Source: Candidatus Solirubrobacter pratensis (GTDB taxonomy: Bacteria > Actinomycetota > Thermoleophilia > Solirubrobacterales > Solirubrobacteraceae). From it: a stretch of DNA of 64,000 bases. The position numbers were made by a program, and so were the translations under genes. The notes beneath the pieces are model-generated. The model was not told the DNA's origin. It worked only from the letters and a program-made list of their open reading frames with translations, and searched no databases. Of this stretch, positions 26,191 through 34,891 are shown one piece after another (the stretch's first letter is position 1; every line of letters starts with the position of its first letter). The stretch spans positions 434,001-498,000 of the forward strand of contig NZ_AUEK01000008.1 of NCBI RefSeq assembly GCF_000425945.1. Direction: 5' to 3'.

Positions 26191-27292
26191 TGCCGAGCGA
26201 CGCGCGCTCGCACGACTGCTGACCGACGAGGCGGCCGCCGCACCCGGGGGGATCGGCAACGTGCACGCGGCGATCGCGTCGCGCGTGTTCTCCGCGCTCG
26301 GTCCCGCGGCCGAGCCGGTCCGCGTGCTCCACGACGGCATCATGCGCGGGAGCTACTTCGGCGTGCGGGCGGGGATGACGGTCGCGGGCCGTGCGGCCGG
26401 CGCGGGCTGGTGCGGCGCGGCGCCGCTTTCCACCACGCCGCGCGGTGCCGCAGTGATCGCCGCGGTCAACGCCGTGCGCGGCGACGTGCTGGAGCGCGAG
26501 GGCAGCCCGCTCGCGCTCCCGATGAGCGCCCGTCGCGGCGGCGAGCCGGTCGCGCTGCCCTCGGCGCAGCGCCTCGCCGTCTTCGTCCACGGCCTCGGCG
26601 AGACCGAGTTCGCGTGGGGCCGCGAGCCCTACGGCGACCGCCTGCCCGGCTGGACGCCGGCGTACCTCCGGTACAACACGGGCCGCCACATCTCCGAGAA
26701 CGGCGCGTCGCTCGCGGCGCTGCTCGAGGACGTCGACGCGGAGGAGATCGCGCTGATCGGCCACTCGATGGGCGGCCTGGTGGCGCGCAGCGCGTGCCAT
26801 GTCGGCGGCGAGTGGACCAAGCGCATGCGCGTGACCGTCTCGCTCGGCTCCCCCCACTTCGGCGCGCCGCTCGAGCAGCTGGTGCACGTCGCCAGCGCCG
26901 GGCTGCACGCCGTCCCCGAGACACGCCCGTTCGCCCGCCTCCTGCGCCGCCGCAGCGCCGGCATCCGCGACCTGCGCCGCGGCTCGCTCGTCGACGAGGA
27001 CTGGCGCGACCAGGACCCGGACGCCCTGCGCGCCCGCGCGCTCGCCGAGGTGCCGTTGCTCGAGGGCGCGACGCACTGCTTCGTCGCCGCCACCATCACG
27101 CGCTCGGCGGACCACCCCGTCGGGCGCCTGCTCGGCGACATGCTCGTGCTCGCCCCCAGCGCCTCGGGCCGCTCCAAGGCGCGCCGCCTGTTCGAGGACG
27201 AGACGGGCCTCGCGCTCGGCGGCACGCATCACCTCGCGCTGCTCAACCACCCCGCGGTGCACGAGCAGCTGCTGCGCTGGCTCGCCCCGTAG
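26183..27292 (+). CDS. Alpha/beta hydrolase, lipase/PGAP1-like
   Basis: 369 residues. After an N-terminal helical region, the alpha/beta core starts at RLAVFVHGLGETEFAWG (oxyanion HGLGE). The nucleophile elbow is ALIGHSMGGLVARS near residue 195, and a SLGSPHFGAPLEQLVH strand as in PGAP1/lipase-like enzymes follows. The catalytic His is likely in GGTHHLALLNHPAV near the C-terminus. No signal peptide is evident, so it is cytosolic or membrane-associated. Substrate is probably a lipid ester, unknown. It ends the overlapping four-gene cluster starting at 23957. Confidence 0.88.
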   Translation: MADAERRALARLLTDEAAAAPGGIGNVHAAIASRVFSALGPAAEPVRVLHDGIMRGSYFGVRAGMTVAGRAAGAGWCGAAPLSTTPRGAAVIAAVNAVRGDVLEREGSPLALPMSARRGGEPVALPSAQRLAVFVHGLGETEFAWGREPYGDRLPGWTPAYLRYNTGRHISENGASLAALLEDVDAEEIALIGHSMGGLVARSACHVGGEWTKRMRVTVSLGSPHFGAPLEQLVHVASAGLHAVPETRPFARLLRRRSAGIRDLRRGSLVDEDWRDQDPDALRARALAEVPLLEGATHCFVAATITRSADHPVGRLLGDMLVLAPSASGRSKARRLFEDETGLALGGTHHLALLNHPAVHEQLLRWLAP

Positions 27293-27371
27293 CTCGCGGG
27301 CCTGGTGAGCGACGCGCCTGCGATCGACGCGATCGCCGGAGCCGCCGATCGACTTCGGTACCGTCACCCAC

Positions 27372-29060
27372 ATGACAGCGCAGACCGCTCCCACCGCCGA
27401 GGCCGAGCCCGAGGCGCGGCGGCGGCGGCCTGCGATCGTCGCCGTCGACGACGAGCCCGCGGTGCTCGCGGCGGTCGCGCGCGACCTGCGGCGCCGGTTC
27501 GGAGAGCAGTACCGGATCGTCCGCGCGCATTCGGGCGACGAGGCGCTCCAGGCGCTCAGGGAGCTCGTCGCGCGCGGCGAGCAGGTCGCGCTGCTGGTCG
27601 CCGATCAGCGGATGCCCGGGATGGCGGGCACCGAGTACCTGGTCCATGCGCGACGGATCGTCCCGACCGCCAAGCGCGTGCTGCTGACCGCCTACGCCGA
27701 CACCGAGGCGGCGATCCAGGCGATCAACGAGGTCGCGCTCGACTACTACCTGCTCAAGCCGTGGGATCCGCCCGAGGAGGGCCTGTACCCGGTCGTCGAG
27801 GACCTGCTCACGACGTGGGAGGCGGGCGCCGCGCTGGAGGCGGGCGGCGTGCGCGTCGTCGGCCACCGCTTCTCCTCCCACTCGCACGACCTGCGCGACT
27901 TCCTCGCCCGCAATCGCGTCCCCGGCCGCTTCCTCGACATCGAGCGCGACGGCGAGGCGCGCGAGCTCCTGGTCGTCGCCGGCATCAGCGACGAGGGCCT
28001 GCCGGTCGCGCTGCTCGAGGACGGCACGGTGCTGGAGAAGCCGACCGTGCTGGAGCTCGCCGAGCGCCTCGGCGTCTCCGCGCGGCCCTCGGTGGACCAC
28101 TACGACCTCGTAATCGTGGGCGGCGGCCCCGCCGGCCTCGCGGCCGCCGTCTACGGCGCCAGCGAAGGCCTGCGCACCGTGATGGTCGAGCGCGAGGCGC
28201 CCGGCGGCCAGGCCGGCATGTCGAGCCGGATCGAGAACTACCTCGGCTTCCCCACGGGCCTCTCGGGCTCCGACCTCGCGCGCCGCGCGACCGACCAGGC
28301 GCGCCGGCTCGGCGCCGAGCTGCTCTCGGTGCAGGACGCCGTCGCGCTCCACGTCGAGGGCGCGGGCCGGCTCGTCGAGCTCTCGCGCGGCGAGATGCTC
28401 AGCGCGAACTGCGTGCTCGTCGCGTCCGGCGTCTCCTACCGCCAGCTCGTGTGCCCCGGCTTCGACGAGCTCAACGGCAAGGGCATCTACTACGGCGCCG
28501 CGCTGAGCGAGGCGCGCGCCTGCCAGAACCAGCATGTCGTCGTGATCGGCGGCGCCAACTCCGCCGGCCAGGCCGCCGTGCACTTCAGCGCGTTCGCCCG
28601 CAAGGTGACGATGGTCGTGCGCGCCGGCAGCCTCGGCAAGTCGATGTCGCACTACCTGATCGAGCAGATCGCCGCGATCCCGAACATCCACGTGCGCACC
28701 AAGGCCGAGGTGATCGCGGCATACGGCGACGACCGCCTCGACTCCCTGCGCATCCGCGACGAGAACGGCGAGGCCGAGGAGCAGGTCGACGCCTGCTTCG
28801 TGTTCATCGGCGCCGCGCCGCGGACCGGCTGGCTGGACGGCGTCGTGGCGCGCGACGAACGCGGCTTCATCCTCGCCGGCGCCGACGCCAAGGTCGCCGG
28901 CTGGTCGTTGCAGCGCGATCCCTATGTGCTGGAGACGAGCGTGCCGGGCGTGTTCGTCGCGGGCGACGTGCGATCGCGGTCGATCAAGCGCGTCGCGAGC
29001 GCCGTCGGCGAGGGCTCGATGGCCGTCTCGCTGATCCACGAGTACCTGGCGGCGCCGTGA
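27372..29060 (+). CDS. Response-regulator receiver fused to thioredoxin-reductase-like flavoprotein
   Basis: 562 residues in three parts. Residues ~20-150 are an intact receiver: acidic Asp26/Asp27, phosphoacceptor Asp78 in VADQRMPGM and Lys129 in LLKPWDPP. Residues ~160-235 are a glutaredoxin-like linker domain (DFLARNRVPGRFLDIE). Residues ~242-562 are a thioredoxin-reductase fold with the FAD loop DLVIVGGGPAGLAAA, a pyridine-nucleotide loop VVIGGANSAGQAA and the FAD-closing VPGVFVAGDVR. The redox CxxC of true thioredoxin reductase is absent (GIYYGAALSEARAC instead). It is probably an NADPH-dependent redox output controlled by phosphorylation. The stop overlaps the start of the histidine kinase. 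Confidence 0.92.
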   Translation: MTAQTAPTAEAEPEARRRRPAIVAVDDEPAVLAAVARDLRRRFGEQYRIVRAHSGDEALQALRELVARGEQVALLVADQRMPGMAGTEYLVHARRIVPTAKRVLLTAYADTEAAIQAINEVALDYYLLKPWDPPEEGLYPVVEDLLTTWEAGAALEAGGVRVVGHRFSSHSHDLRDFLARNRVPGRFLDIERDGEARELLVVAGISDEGLPVALLEDGTVLEKPTVLELAERLGVSARPSVDHYDLVIVGGGPAGLAAAVYGASEGLRTVMVEREAPGGQAGMSSRIENYLGFPTGLSGSDLARRATDQARRLGAELLSVQDAVALHVEGAGRLVELSRGEMLSANCVLVASGVSYRQLVCPGFDELNGKGIYYGAALSEARACQNQHVVVIGGANSAGQAAVHFSAFARKVTMVVRAGSLGKSMSHYLIEQIAAIPNIHVRTKAEVIAAYGDDRLDSLRIRDENGEAEEQVDACFVFIGAAPRTGWLDGVVARDERGFILAGADAKVAGWSLQRDPYVLETSVPGVFVAGDVRSRSIKRVASAVGEGSMAVSLIHEYLAAP

Positions 29061-30460
29061 CCACCGCGGCGATCACGCGCGAGGACCTGCGCAGCGTCGA
29101 CCTGTTCGACGGCTGCACCGACGAGGAGCTCGAGCCGTGGCTCGCCGCCGCCGAGCCGCTGGAGGTCGAGCCGGGCGAGATGCTGAGCGAGATCCATGAC
29201 GTCCCCGCCGGGCTGTTCCTGCTGCTCGAGGGGACGCTGGACATGGTCTCGGACGCCGACGGGCGGCTCGAGCCCAGCGCGCGCCAGATCGCGCCCACGT
29301 GGGTCGCGGCGATCTCCTCGCTCACCGGGGACCCGCTGCCCGTCGGCGTCAAGGCGACCGACGACTGCCGCGTGGCGCTGATCCCGCGCGAGGCGTTCGT
29401 CGAGCTCGTCTTCGGCAACCGCGACGTCCACAAGCGCATCATGCGCCGCGTCGCGCCGGTGATGAACCGGCTCAGCGCGCGCGAGGCCAACCGCGAGCGG
29501 CTCGCCTCGCTCGGCACGATGGCGGCCGGGCTCGCGCACGAGCTCAACAACCCGGCCGCCGCCGCCAAGCGCGCCGCGAGCGAGCTGGTCGACGTGCTCG
29601 AGGTCGTGACTCACGCGCTCGAGTCGTTCGTCGAGGGCGGGATCGAGCGCGCCGACGCCGCGCGGCTGCTCGAGCTCCAGCGCGAGGCGATCGAGCGGGC
29701 CAAGACGCGCGAGCCGCTCGAAGCGGTCGCCGCCGCCGACGCCGAGGACGAGATGCTCGACCTGCTCGAGGACCTGGGCGTCGACGAAGCGTGGCGCCTC
29801 GCGGAGCCGCTCGCCTTCCTCGACGGCGACTGGGTGCAGCGCATTCATGCCGTCGCCGGGCCCGTGACGTCCAAGGCGCTGCGCTGGGTCGCCGCGACGG
29901 TCACCGCCAACGAGCTCGCCGACGAGCTGCTGGACTCGACGGGCCGCATGAGCACGCTGGTCGCGGCGGTCAAGACCTACGCCTACATGGACCGCGGCGG
30001 GCTCGTCACGGCCGACATCCATGAGGGGCTGGAGTCGACGATCGTGATGATGGGCCACAAGCTCAAGCACACGAAGATCAAGCTCGTGCGCGACTACGAC
30101 AAGTCGCTGCCGAAGCTGACCGTGCACGGCTCCGAGCTCAACCAGGTGTGGACGAACATGATCCACAACGCGATCCAGGCGCTCGGCGAGACCGGAACGA
30201 TCACGATCCGCACGAGCCTCGACGGCCCGTGCGTCCGGGTCGACATCGGCGACGACGGCCCCGGCATCCCCGACACCGCACGCGGTCACATCTTCGATCC
30301 CTTCTTCACCACCAAGGCCGCCGGCACCGGCACCGGGCTCGGGCTGGACACCTGCCGGCGCATCGTCGAGGACCGCCACCGCGGCTCGATCGGCGTCGAC
30401 ACCGGCGAGAGCGGGACCGTCTTCCATGTCTGGCTCCCGATCGAGGACACTGCTCGCTGA
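29057..30460 (+). CDS. Soluble histidine kinase with N-terminal cyclic-nucleotide-binding-like domain
   Basis: 467 residues from a GTG overlapping the previous stop. Residues ~10-130 form a CRP/cNMP-type beta-roll (VDLFDGCTDEELEPWLA, GLFLLLEGTLDMV). A HisKA-like helix carries the phospho-histidine His161 in GLAHELNNPAAAA. The ATPase domain has the N box WTNMIHNAIQAL, DIGDDGPGIP and GTGTGLGLDTC. There is no transmembrane segment, so it senses a cytosolic signal. Its obvious partner is the receiver on the flavoprotein encoded just upstream. The canonical cAMP phosphate-binding cassette is not clear, so the ligand may be something else. Confidence 0.92.
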   Translation: MTTAAITREDLRSVDLFDGCTDEELEPWLAAAEPLEVEPGEMLSEIHDVPAGLFLLLEGTLDMVSDADGRLEPSARQIAPTWVAAISSLTGDPLPVGVKATDDCRVALIPREAFVELVFGNRDVHKRIMRRVAPVMNRLSAREANRERLASLGTMAAGLAHELNNPAAAAKRAASELVDVLEVVTHALESFVEGGIERADAARLLELQREAIERAKTREPLEAVAAADAEDEMLDLLEDLGVDEAWRLAEPLAFLDGDWVQRIHAVAGPVTSKALRWVAATVTANELADELLDSTGRMSTLVAAVKTYAYMDRGGLVTADIHEGLESTIVMMGHKLKHTKIKLVRDYDKSLPKLTVHGSELNQVWTNMIHNAIQALGETGTITIRTSLDGPCVRVDIGDDGPGIPDTARGHIFDPFFTTKAAGTGTGLGLDTCRRIVEDRHRGSIGVDTGESGTVFHVWLPIEDTAR

Positions 30461-30774
30461 TGCCCACCTGCACACACCTGGATTCGATCGAGATCACCGA
30501 GCTCCCCGAGTCGGTCGACGGCTGCGAGGACTGCCTGCGCTCGGGCGGCGCGTGGCTGCACCTGCGCCTCTGCCTGTCGTGCGGGCACGTCGGCTGCTGC
30601 GACGACTCTCCCAACCGCCACGCGACCGCGCACGCGGGCGGCAGCGGGCACCCGATCATCCGCTCGCTCGAGCCGGGCGAGGACTGGTGCTGGTGCTACG
30701 AGGACGAGGTCGGGATGCGGATCCCCCAGATCACCGGGCAGACCCGCATCCCTCCGTCGCCGCTCGGGGGTTAG
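30460..30774 (+). CDS. UBP-type zinc-finger protein
   Basis: 104 residues. Cys and His ligands are arranged as in the ubiquitin-hydrolase ZnF-UBP domain: CTHLD at the start, GCEDCLRSG, LRLCLSCGHVGCCDDSPNRH and HATAHAGGSGHPI, then the aromatic DWCWCYEDE. Eukaryotic ZnF-UBP domains bind the free C-terminal Gly-Gly of ubiquitin; in bacteria the partner is unknown. It starts at the last base of the kinase stop (TGATG), completing a tightly coupled three-gene operon with the flavoprotein and kinase. Confidence 0.9.
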   Translation: MPTCTHLDSIEITELPESVDGCEDCLRSGGAWLHLRLCLSCGHVGCCDDSPNRHATAHAGGSGHPIIRSLEPGEDWCWCYEDEVGMRIPQITGQTRIPPSPLGG

Positions 30775-31973
30775 GCCGGGCTGAGCGCGACCTGCGGGCG
30801 CTGCCGGTAGGCCTCGATCGCGACGACGAGCGCGAGCGCCGCGACGACGCTGCCGAAGATCTCGAACGTCGACTGCAGGCCGAGCGGCGTGACGGCGATG
30901 CCCGCGGCGACGGCCGGCAGCGAGATCGCGCCATAGGCGACGATGTAGAACGCCGACATCACCTGCGCGCGGTGCGCCGGCGGGATCGCGGCGCTCAGCA
31001 CCCGCAGGCCGCCGAGGAACGCGACGCCGAAGCCGCCGCCGCCGACCACGGCGCCGGCGAGGTAAAGCGCGGCGGACTCCGCGCCGGCGGCGAGCACGAT
31101 CAGCACCATGCCGGCCGACAGCGCGATCGAGCCGAGCGACGCGCACAGCCAGGGCGCGGCGCGGCCGAAGAGCAGCTGCGCGACGGCCCCCGCGCCGGCG
31201 AGAAGGAAGATCCCGATGCCGGTCACGAAGTGGTCGGTGGAGTGGAACACGGCGGCTGACAGCTGCGGGCCGAGCGACAGGAAGAGCCCGCCGATCGACC
31301 ACGAGGAGACGACGCCGAGCGCGGCGAGCAGGAACGGGCGCCGCACCGCCGGCGGCACGCTCGGGCGCTGCGGCGTCAGGCGTGCGCGACCTGCGGTCCG
31401 CCGGACCGGCTCCGGCATCGCCAGCGCACCGGCGAAGACGATCGCGAAGAGGACCAGCAGCGCGACGTAGGGCAGCACACGCGGGGCGGGCGCGAGCTCG
31501 ACCAGCGCCGAGGAGACGAGCACGCCGAGCCCCATGCCGCCCGCGCTCACGACGCCGTTGGTCAATCCGACCCCGGCGGCGTCCCGGCGGGGATGAAGAT
31601 CGAGCAGGGCGGCGCTGGCGGCGCCGAGCGCGAGGCCGGTGGCGAGGCCCTGGATGCCGCGCGCGACGAACAGCCAGGCGACCGAGTCGGCGAGCATGAA
31701 CACCACGGTCGCGCCCATCAGGGTGGCTAGGGCGGTCAGCAGGACGGGGCGGCGCCCGACTTCATCCGAGACGCGACCGGCGAGGACCAGCGAGGCGAGC
31801 ACGCCGAAGGCGTACGTCGCGTACACGAGCGTGAGGACGGCGGGCGAGAAGCCCCACAGCTCGCGATACGTGGTGTAGAGCGGAGACGGCGTGCCTGAGG
31901 CGAACAGCGCCAGGCCGATCACGGCGGCCACGAGCCCGTAGGCGGCGGCGGGTGAGAGCGTGCGGTTCGTCAT
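30771..31973 (-). CDS. MFS transporter (12 TM, YbjJ/arabinose-efflux-like)
   Basis: 400 residues from the ATG at 31973. It has about twelve hydrophobic helices. Motif A is AGRVSDEVGRRPVLL between helices 2 and 3, and a glycine-rich AGAVVGGGGFGVAFLGG lies in the second half. The start MTNRTLSPAAAYGLV fits the family; a longer upstream frame crosses the regulator's promoter and is rejected. It is divergent from an ArsR-type regulator, 52 bp apart, with a palindrome between, so it is probably repressed by it and exports a toxic or signalling compound. The stop overlaps the zinc-finger stop (convergent). Confidence 0.9.
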   Translation of the reverse strand: MTNRTLSPAAAYGLVAAVIGLALFASGTPSPLYTTYRELWGFSPAVLTLVYATYAFGVLASLVLAGRVSDEVGRRPVLLTALATLMGATVVFMLADSVAWLFVARGIQGLATGLALGAASAALLDLHPRRDAAGVGLTNGVVSAGGMGLGVLVSSALVELAPAPRVLPYVALLVLFAIVFAGALAMPEPVRRTAGRARLTPQRPSVPPAVRRPFLLAALGVVSSWSIGGLFLSLGPQLSAAVFHSTDHFVTGIGIFLLAGAGAVAQLLFGRAAPWLCASLGSIALSAGMVLIVLAAGAESAALYLAGAVVGGGGFGVAFLGGLRVLSAAIPPAHRAQVMSAFYIVAYGAISLPAVAAGIAVTPLGLQSTFEIFGSVVAALALVVAIEAYRQRPQVALSPA

Positions 31974-31992
31974 TTCGATAGTTCCAAGATCG

Positions 31993-32004
31993 TCGAAGTT
32001 TCGA
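31993..32004. promoter_or_regulatory. Probable ArsR-type operator
   Basis: TCGAA at 31993-31997, spacer GT, then TTCGA at 32000-32004: a perfect 5-2-5 palindrome in the 52-bp gap between the divergent MFS and regulator genes. A further TTTCGA half-site lies near 31973-31978, touching the MFS start. It is compatible with a winged-helix dimer controlling both genes. Confidence 0.55.
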
Positions 32005-32025
32005 AGCAGGCTACCATGGGATTTC

Positions 32026-32337
32026 GTGAGCGCAACCCGCGAGAAGATCCACCACCCCTCGATCGAGTCGCTCGAGCTTGCGACGATCATGCGCACGCTC
32101 GGCGATCCCGTGCGGCTCGACATCGTGCGTCTGCTGGCCGACGACGAGCCGCGCATGTGCAGCGAGATCTCGGGCGCGATGGGGCAGCCGGTGTCGACCT
32201 GCTCGTATCACCTCAAGCTCCTGCGCGAGGCCGGCATCACGCGGGCGCGCGCCGAGGGCACGCAGCGGCTGATCACGCTGCGCCGCGATGACCTCGAGGC
32301 CTGCTTCCCAGGCCTGGTCGACGTGCTCACCCGTTGA
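32026..32337 (+). CDS. ArsR-family winged-helix regulator
   Basis: 103 residues from the GTG at 32026. It has the compact ArsR-like wHTH: ATIMRTLGDPVRLDIVRLLA, CSEISGAMGQPVSTCSYHLK (recognition helix) and the wing RARAEGTQRLITLRRDDLEA. The metal-binding ELCVC motif of ArsR/SmtB is absent, so it probably senses something other than arsenite. It is divergent from and likely represses the MFS exporter. Following it, 32338-32520 holds no convincing gene; a 14-bp palindrome GGCGCCCGGGCGCC is the only notable feature there. Confidence 0.9.
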   Translation: MSATREKIHHPSIESLELATIMRTLGDPVRLDIVRLLADDEPRMCSEISGAMGQPVSTCSYHLKLLREAGITRARAEGTQRLITLRRDDLEACFPGLVDVLTR

Positions 32338-32520
32338 ATCCGGCCGCCCGCGGCGTCTCTACTCCTTCCTCGACCTCACGGCGCCCGGGCGCCAGGAGGA
32401 CTGAGAGGAGCCGAAGGGGCGCGCTGAGGCGGGCGGCGCAGCCCGACTTCGCTTCATACCTGCGCGGCACGCTCGCCGGTGCACGCGACGCGGCCGGCTA
32501 CATCGACGGCGAGCTACGGG

Positions 32521-33951
32521 TCAGCGCGACCGGGGCAGGACGACCGTGGACGGCTCGCCGGGCCGGCCGCCGTCCTTGTGTCGGTAGGTGGGCACGCCGA
32601 TGCAGGTGAAGAGCAGGGCGGAGAGCGGCTTGCCGAGCAGCGTGGGGATCTCGGAGTCGAAGAACGTCATCCCGGATGCGCCGATCCCGAGCGCATACGC
32701 GGCGAGATGCAGGCGGCCCTCCACCAGGCCGGCGTCGAGCTGCGCCTCGCGGTAGCCGCGGTCGTCGAGTCGGTCGAGGTCGGCGGCGGCCATGACGACG
32801 AACGCGGCGTCGCGGGCCAGGTCCTGCTCCATGCAGATGCGGAACACCTGCTCACGCAGGTTGCCGTGACGGCGCGGGGCGTCCAGGTCGGGCCAGCGGT
32901 AGAGGCCCGGCGCGAGCCCCTCCACGCCGTGGACCGCGATGAAGTGCGGCACCCGCGTGCTCCGCAGCGACGCGGCGAGGGAGAAGTCGAGCACGGCGCG
33001 CGGGATCGTCGCGGCCGGGTCCATGATGCGGGTCGAGCCGCGCCGCAGGATGATCTCGTCGAGCGTGGCGGACGGCGGAGCGTCGCCGCCGAGCGGGGCT
33101 CCCTCCGGCCACGGCTCGCCGAGCGCGTCCGCGTCGCCGGCGTGCTGGGCGAGCGTGACGAGCGGGAACTCCAGCGGCTCCGCGTCGACGGCGCCGCGCG
33201 CCGCATCGGCCTGCGGCTCGATCGCCGGCTCGCCGTCCCCGAGGACCACGACCGCCACCGGGAACTCGTGCGTGCCGTCGGCGCCCACCAGCCGCGCGAC
33301 GTCCGCGTCCGCGAAGCGCGTGAACAGCCGCGGCCGCAGACCGCCCGAGCCGGCGAGCATCAGCGCCTGCGCCAGCATCGTGCCGGCGTCCCAGTAGATA
33401 TGGCGGAAGCCGCGCTCCGCGTAGCGCCAGCCGGTGCGCCACGGCACGCCGGTCGCGACGAGCGTCGTGGCCTCTCCGGCGGCAGCCGGGCCTATCTGCA
33501 GCAGCGCATGGCCGACCGGGTCGTACCAGTACACGGCGTCCGGGACGCCTTCGACGCCACGGGCCGCCACGTACAGCTCCAGCGGGAAGCGCCCGCCGGC
33601 CGAGCCCGCGGCACGGAAGAGCCACCGGCGCGCGTGCCGCTCGGCGACGCGCACGACACCGGAGGAGAGGTACAGCAGCCGCGCCAGCGCGGGGACATCG
33701 AGCGGCGACGGCTCGGCGCACCGGCCGCCGAGGACCTCCGTCGCCCGAGCGGAGACCTCCGGCCACTCGCGGGGCAGCTCGACGGCCGGCAGCCCTGCCG
33801 GATACGCCTTGCACGGCTCGGGCACCGTGGCCATGTCGTTCTGGACGAACCCCTGCATCACGCGCGGGTCGTCGATCGCGGTCATCCACTCCCGCTCGGG
33901 CGCGTACGAGGTCAGGCGGTGATAGAGGCGGGCCGTGTCACCGGGAGGCAT
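32521..33951 (-). CDS. SagB/ThcOx-type nitroreductase-fold dehydrogenase
   Basis: 476 residues from the ATG at 33951 (MPPGDTARLYHRLTSYAPE). Two nitroreductase-like modules are present. The first (about 100-260) has LARLLYLSSGVVR, the RAAGSAGGRFPLELYVAARG strand and VYWYDPVGHALL. The second (about 300-460) has RRGSTRIMDP, a FIAVHGVEGLAPGLYRWP block and LHLAAYALGIGASGMTFFD. This layout matches SagB-type FMN dehydrogenases, which oxidise azolines in peptide natural products. No precursor peptide or YcaO cyclodehydratase is nearby, so it is an orphan and its substrate is unknown. Confidence 0.85.
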   Translation of the reverse strand: MPPGDTARLYHRLTSYAPEREWMTAIDDPRVMQGFVQNDMATVPEPCKAYPAGLPAVELPREWPEVSARATEVLGGRCAEPSPLDVPALARLLYLSSGVVRVAERHARRWLFRAAGSAGGRFPLELYVAARGVEGVPDAVYWYDPVGHALLQIGPAAAGEATTLVATGVPWRTGWRYAERGFRHIYWDAGTMLAQALMLAGSGGLRPRLFTRFADADVARLVGADGTHEFPVAVVVLGDGEPAIEPQADAARGAVDAEPLEFPLVTLAQHAGDADALGEPWPEGAPLGGDAPPSATLDEIILRRGSTRIMDPAATIPRAVLDFSLAASLRSTRVPHFIAVHGVEGLAPGLYRWPDLDAPRRHGNLREQVFRICMEQDLARDAAFVVMAAADLDRLDDRGYREAQLDAGLVEGRLHLAAYALGIGASGMTFFDSEIPTLLGKPLSALLFTCIGVPTYRHKDGGRPGEPSTVVLPRSR

Positions 33952-34000
33952 GCGGGCGGGGAGTCTCGCACGGCGCCCTGATGGGCGAAGATGCCCGCCG

Positions 34001-34213
34001 ATGGAGCGCCGGCCCGTCATCTCCTCCAGCATCGCGAGCATCGGCTACGACGCCCGCACGATGCTCCTCGAAATCGAGTTCAGGGACAGCGGCGAGGTCT
34101 ACCAGTACTCGGGCGTGCCGCTGTACGTGCGCAACGAGCTGATCGCGGCCATCAGCGTCGGTCGCTACTTCAGCGCCCACATCCGCGACGCGTATCCCTG
34201 CGTCCGGATCTAA
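34001..34213 (+). CDS. KTSC-domain protein
   Basis: 70 residues from the ATG at 34001. The sequence SSIASIGYDARTMLLEIEF followed by SGEVYQYSGVPLYVRNEL and YFSAHIRDAYPC is the complete KTSC domain, a ~60-residue alpha/beta module named for a conserved Lys-Thr-Ser-Cys set; here the Lys and Thr positions are not conserved, but the fold-defining Tyr and Phe residues are. Biochemical role is not established. It is divergent from the SagB-type gene. Confidence 0.85.
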   Translation: MERRPVISSSIASIGYDARTMLLEIEFRDSGEVYQYSGVPLYVRNELIAAISVGRYFSAHIRDAYPCVRI

Positions 34214-34251
34214 AAGAGCCGACCGCGACCCCCACCGGTGGTGCGGCGGCG

Positions 34252-34617
34252 TTACTGCGCTCGGACGATGAGTGCGACGCCCGAGAGGTCGACGGCGGCG
34301 CTGTTGGCCGCGAGGAGCTCGGCTAGCGTCGCGGCCGCCAGCCCCGCCGACCGAATGGCCTCCGCCGGCGTGGCGGCACGAAGCATGAAGGTGACGGTCA
34401 GCTTGTCGGTGCCCGCGGATTGCGCCCGGTGCTGGTCATAGCGGTCGCCGAGGTCTCCGCGCAGCCGGTCATCGATCACCGCGCGCAGCTCCTGGACACC
34501 GTGAAGCACCTGCCCGGGCGCGTGGCCCTGCTCGCAACGCAGCGCCACGCGGGCGCTGTAGGACGGCCCCGAGGGCTCGGGCGGCGACTGATTCTGATGC
34601 ACAGGGAAGGTGGGCAC
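34252..34617 (-). CDS. Hypothetical protein (121 aa)
   Basis: GTG at 34617. There is a polar N-terminal ~40 residues (HQNQSPPEPSGPSY), then ARVALRCEQGHAPGQVLHGV, a DRYDQHRAQSAGTDK segment and a helical-beta ending KLTVTFMLRAATPAEAIRSA and SAAVDLSGVALIVRAQ. Composition and alternating structure look like a genuine cytosolic alpha/beta protein. No family recognised. The 274 bp upstream (34618-34891) contain no gene that I can support. Confidence 0.55.
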   Translation of the reverse strand: MPTFPVHQNQSPPEPSGPSYSARVALRCEQGHAPGQVLHGVQELRAVIDDRLRGDLGDRYDQHRAQSAGTDKLTVTFMLRAATPAEAIRSAGLAAATLAELLAANSAAVDLSGVALIVRAQ

Positions 34618-34891
34618 GGCTCGGACTCTGAAAGTGTGTACCGGCGAGAGAGTACGCGGCGCGGCGCGTCGGCGTAGGAAAGGAGTAGCCTCCAGCTACT
34701 GGCCCTGCGGCCACGATCCCGGCCCCGGAGCGGTGATACGCCGACCCGCTTCCACGCGCCAAGGCAACGCGCCCCGAGGCGAACAGGATCGACTGCGGGG
34801 CCGGCGCACGCGTGGTTGCGTGTGCGACGCGTCCGGTTGGAGCGCGCCCGCGCTCGACGATCTGTCGGCTCTCGCCGTTGAACTCCTCACT

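Noticed and set aside
27372..29060. Annotation as a true thioredoxin reductase
   Set aside because: The redox-active CxxC expected between the FAD and NADPH domains is missing, so only the fold can be claimed.
32338..32520. Possible small gene after the ArsR-type regulator
   Set aside because: Open frames give mixed Arg/Ser-rich products without a ribosome site; only a short 14-bp palindrome stands out.
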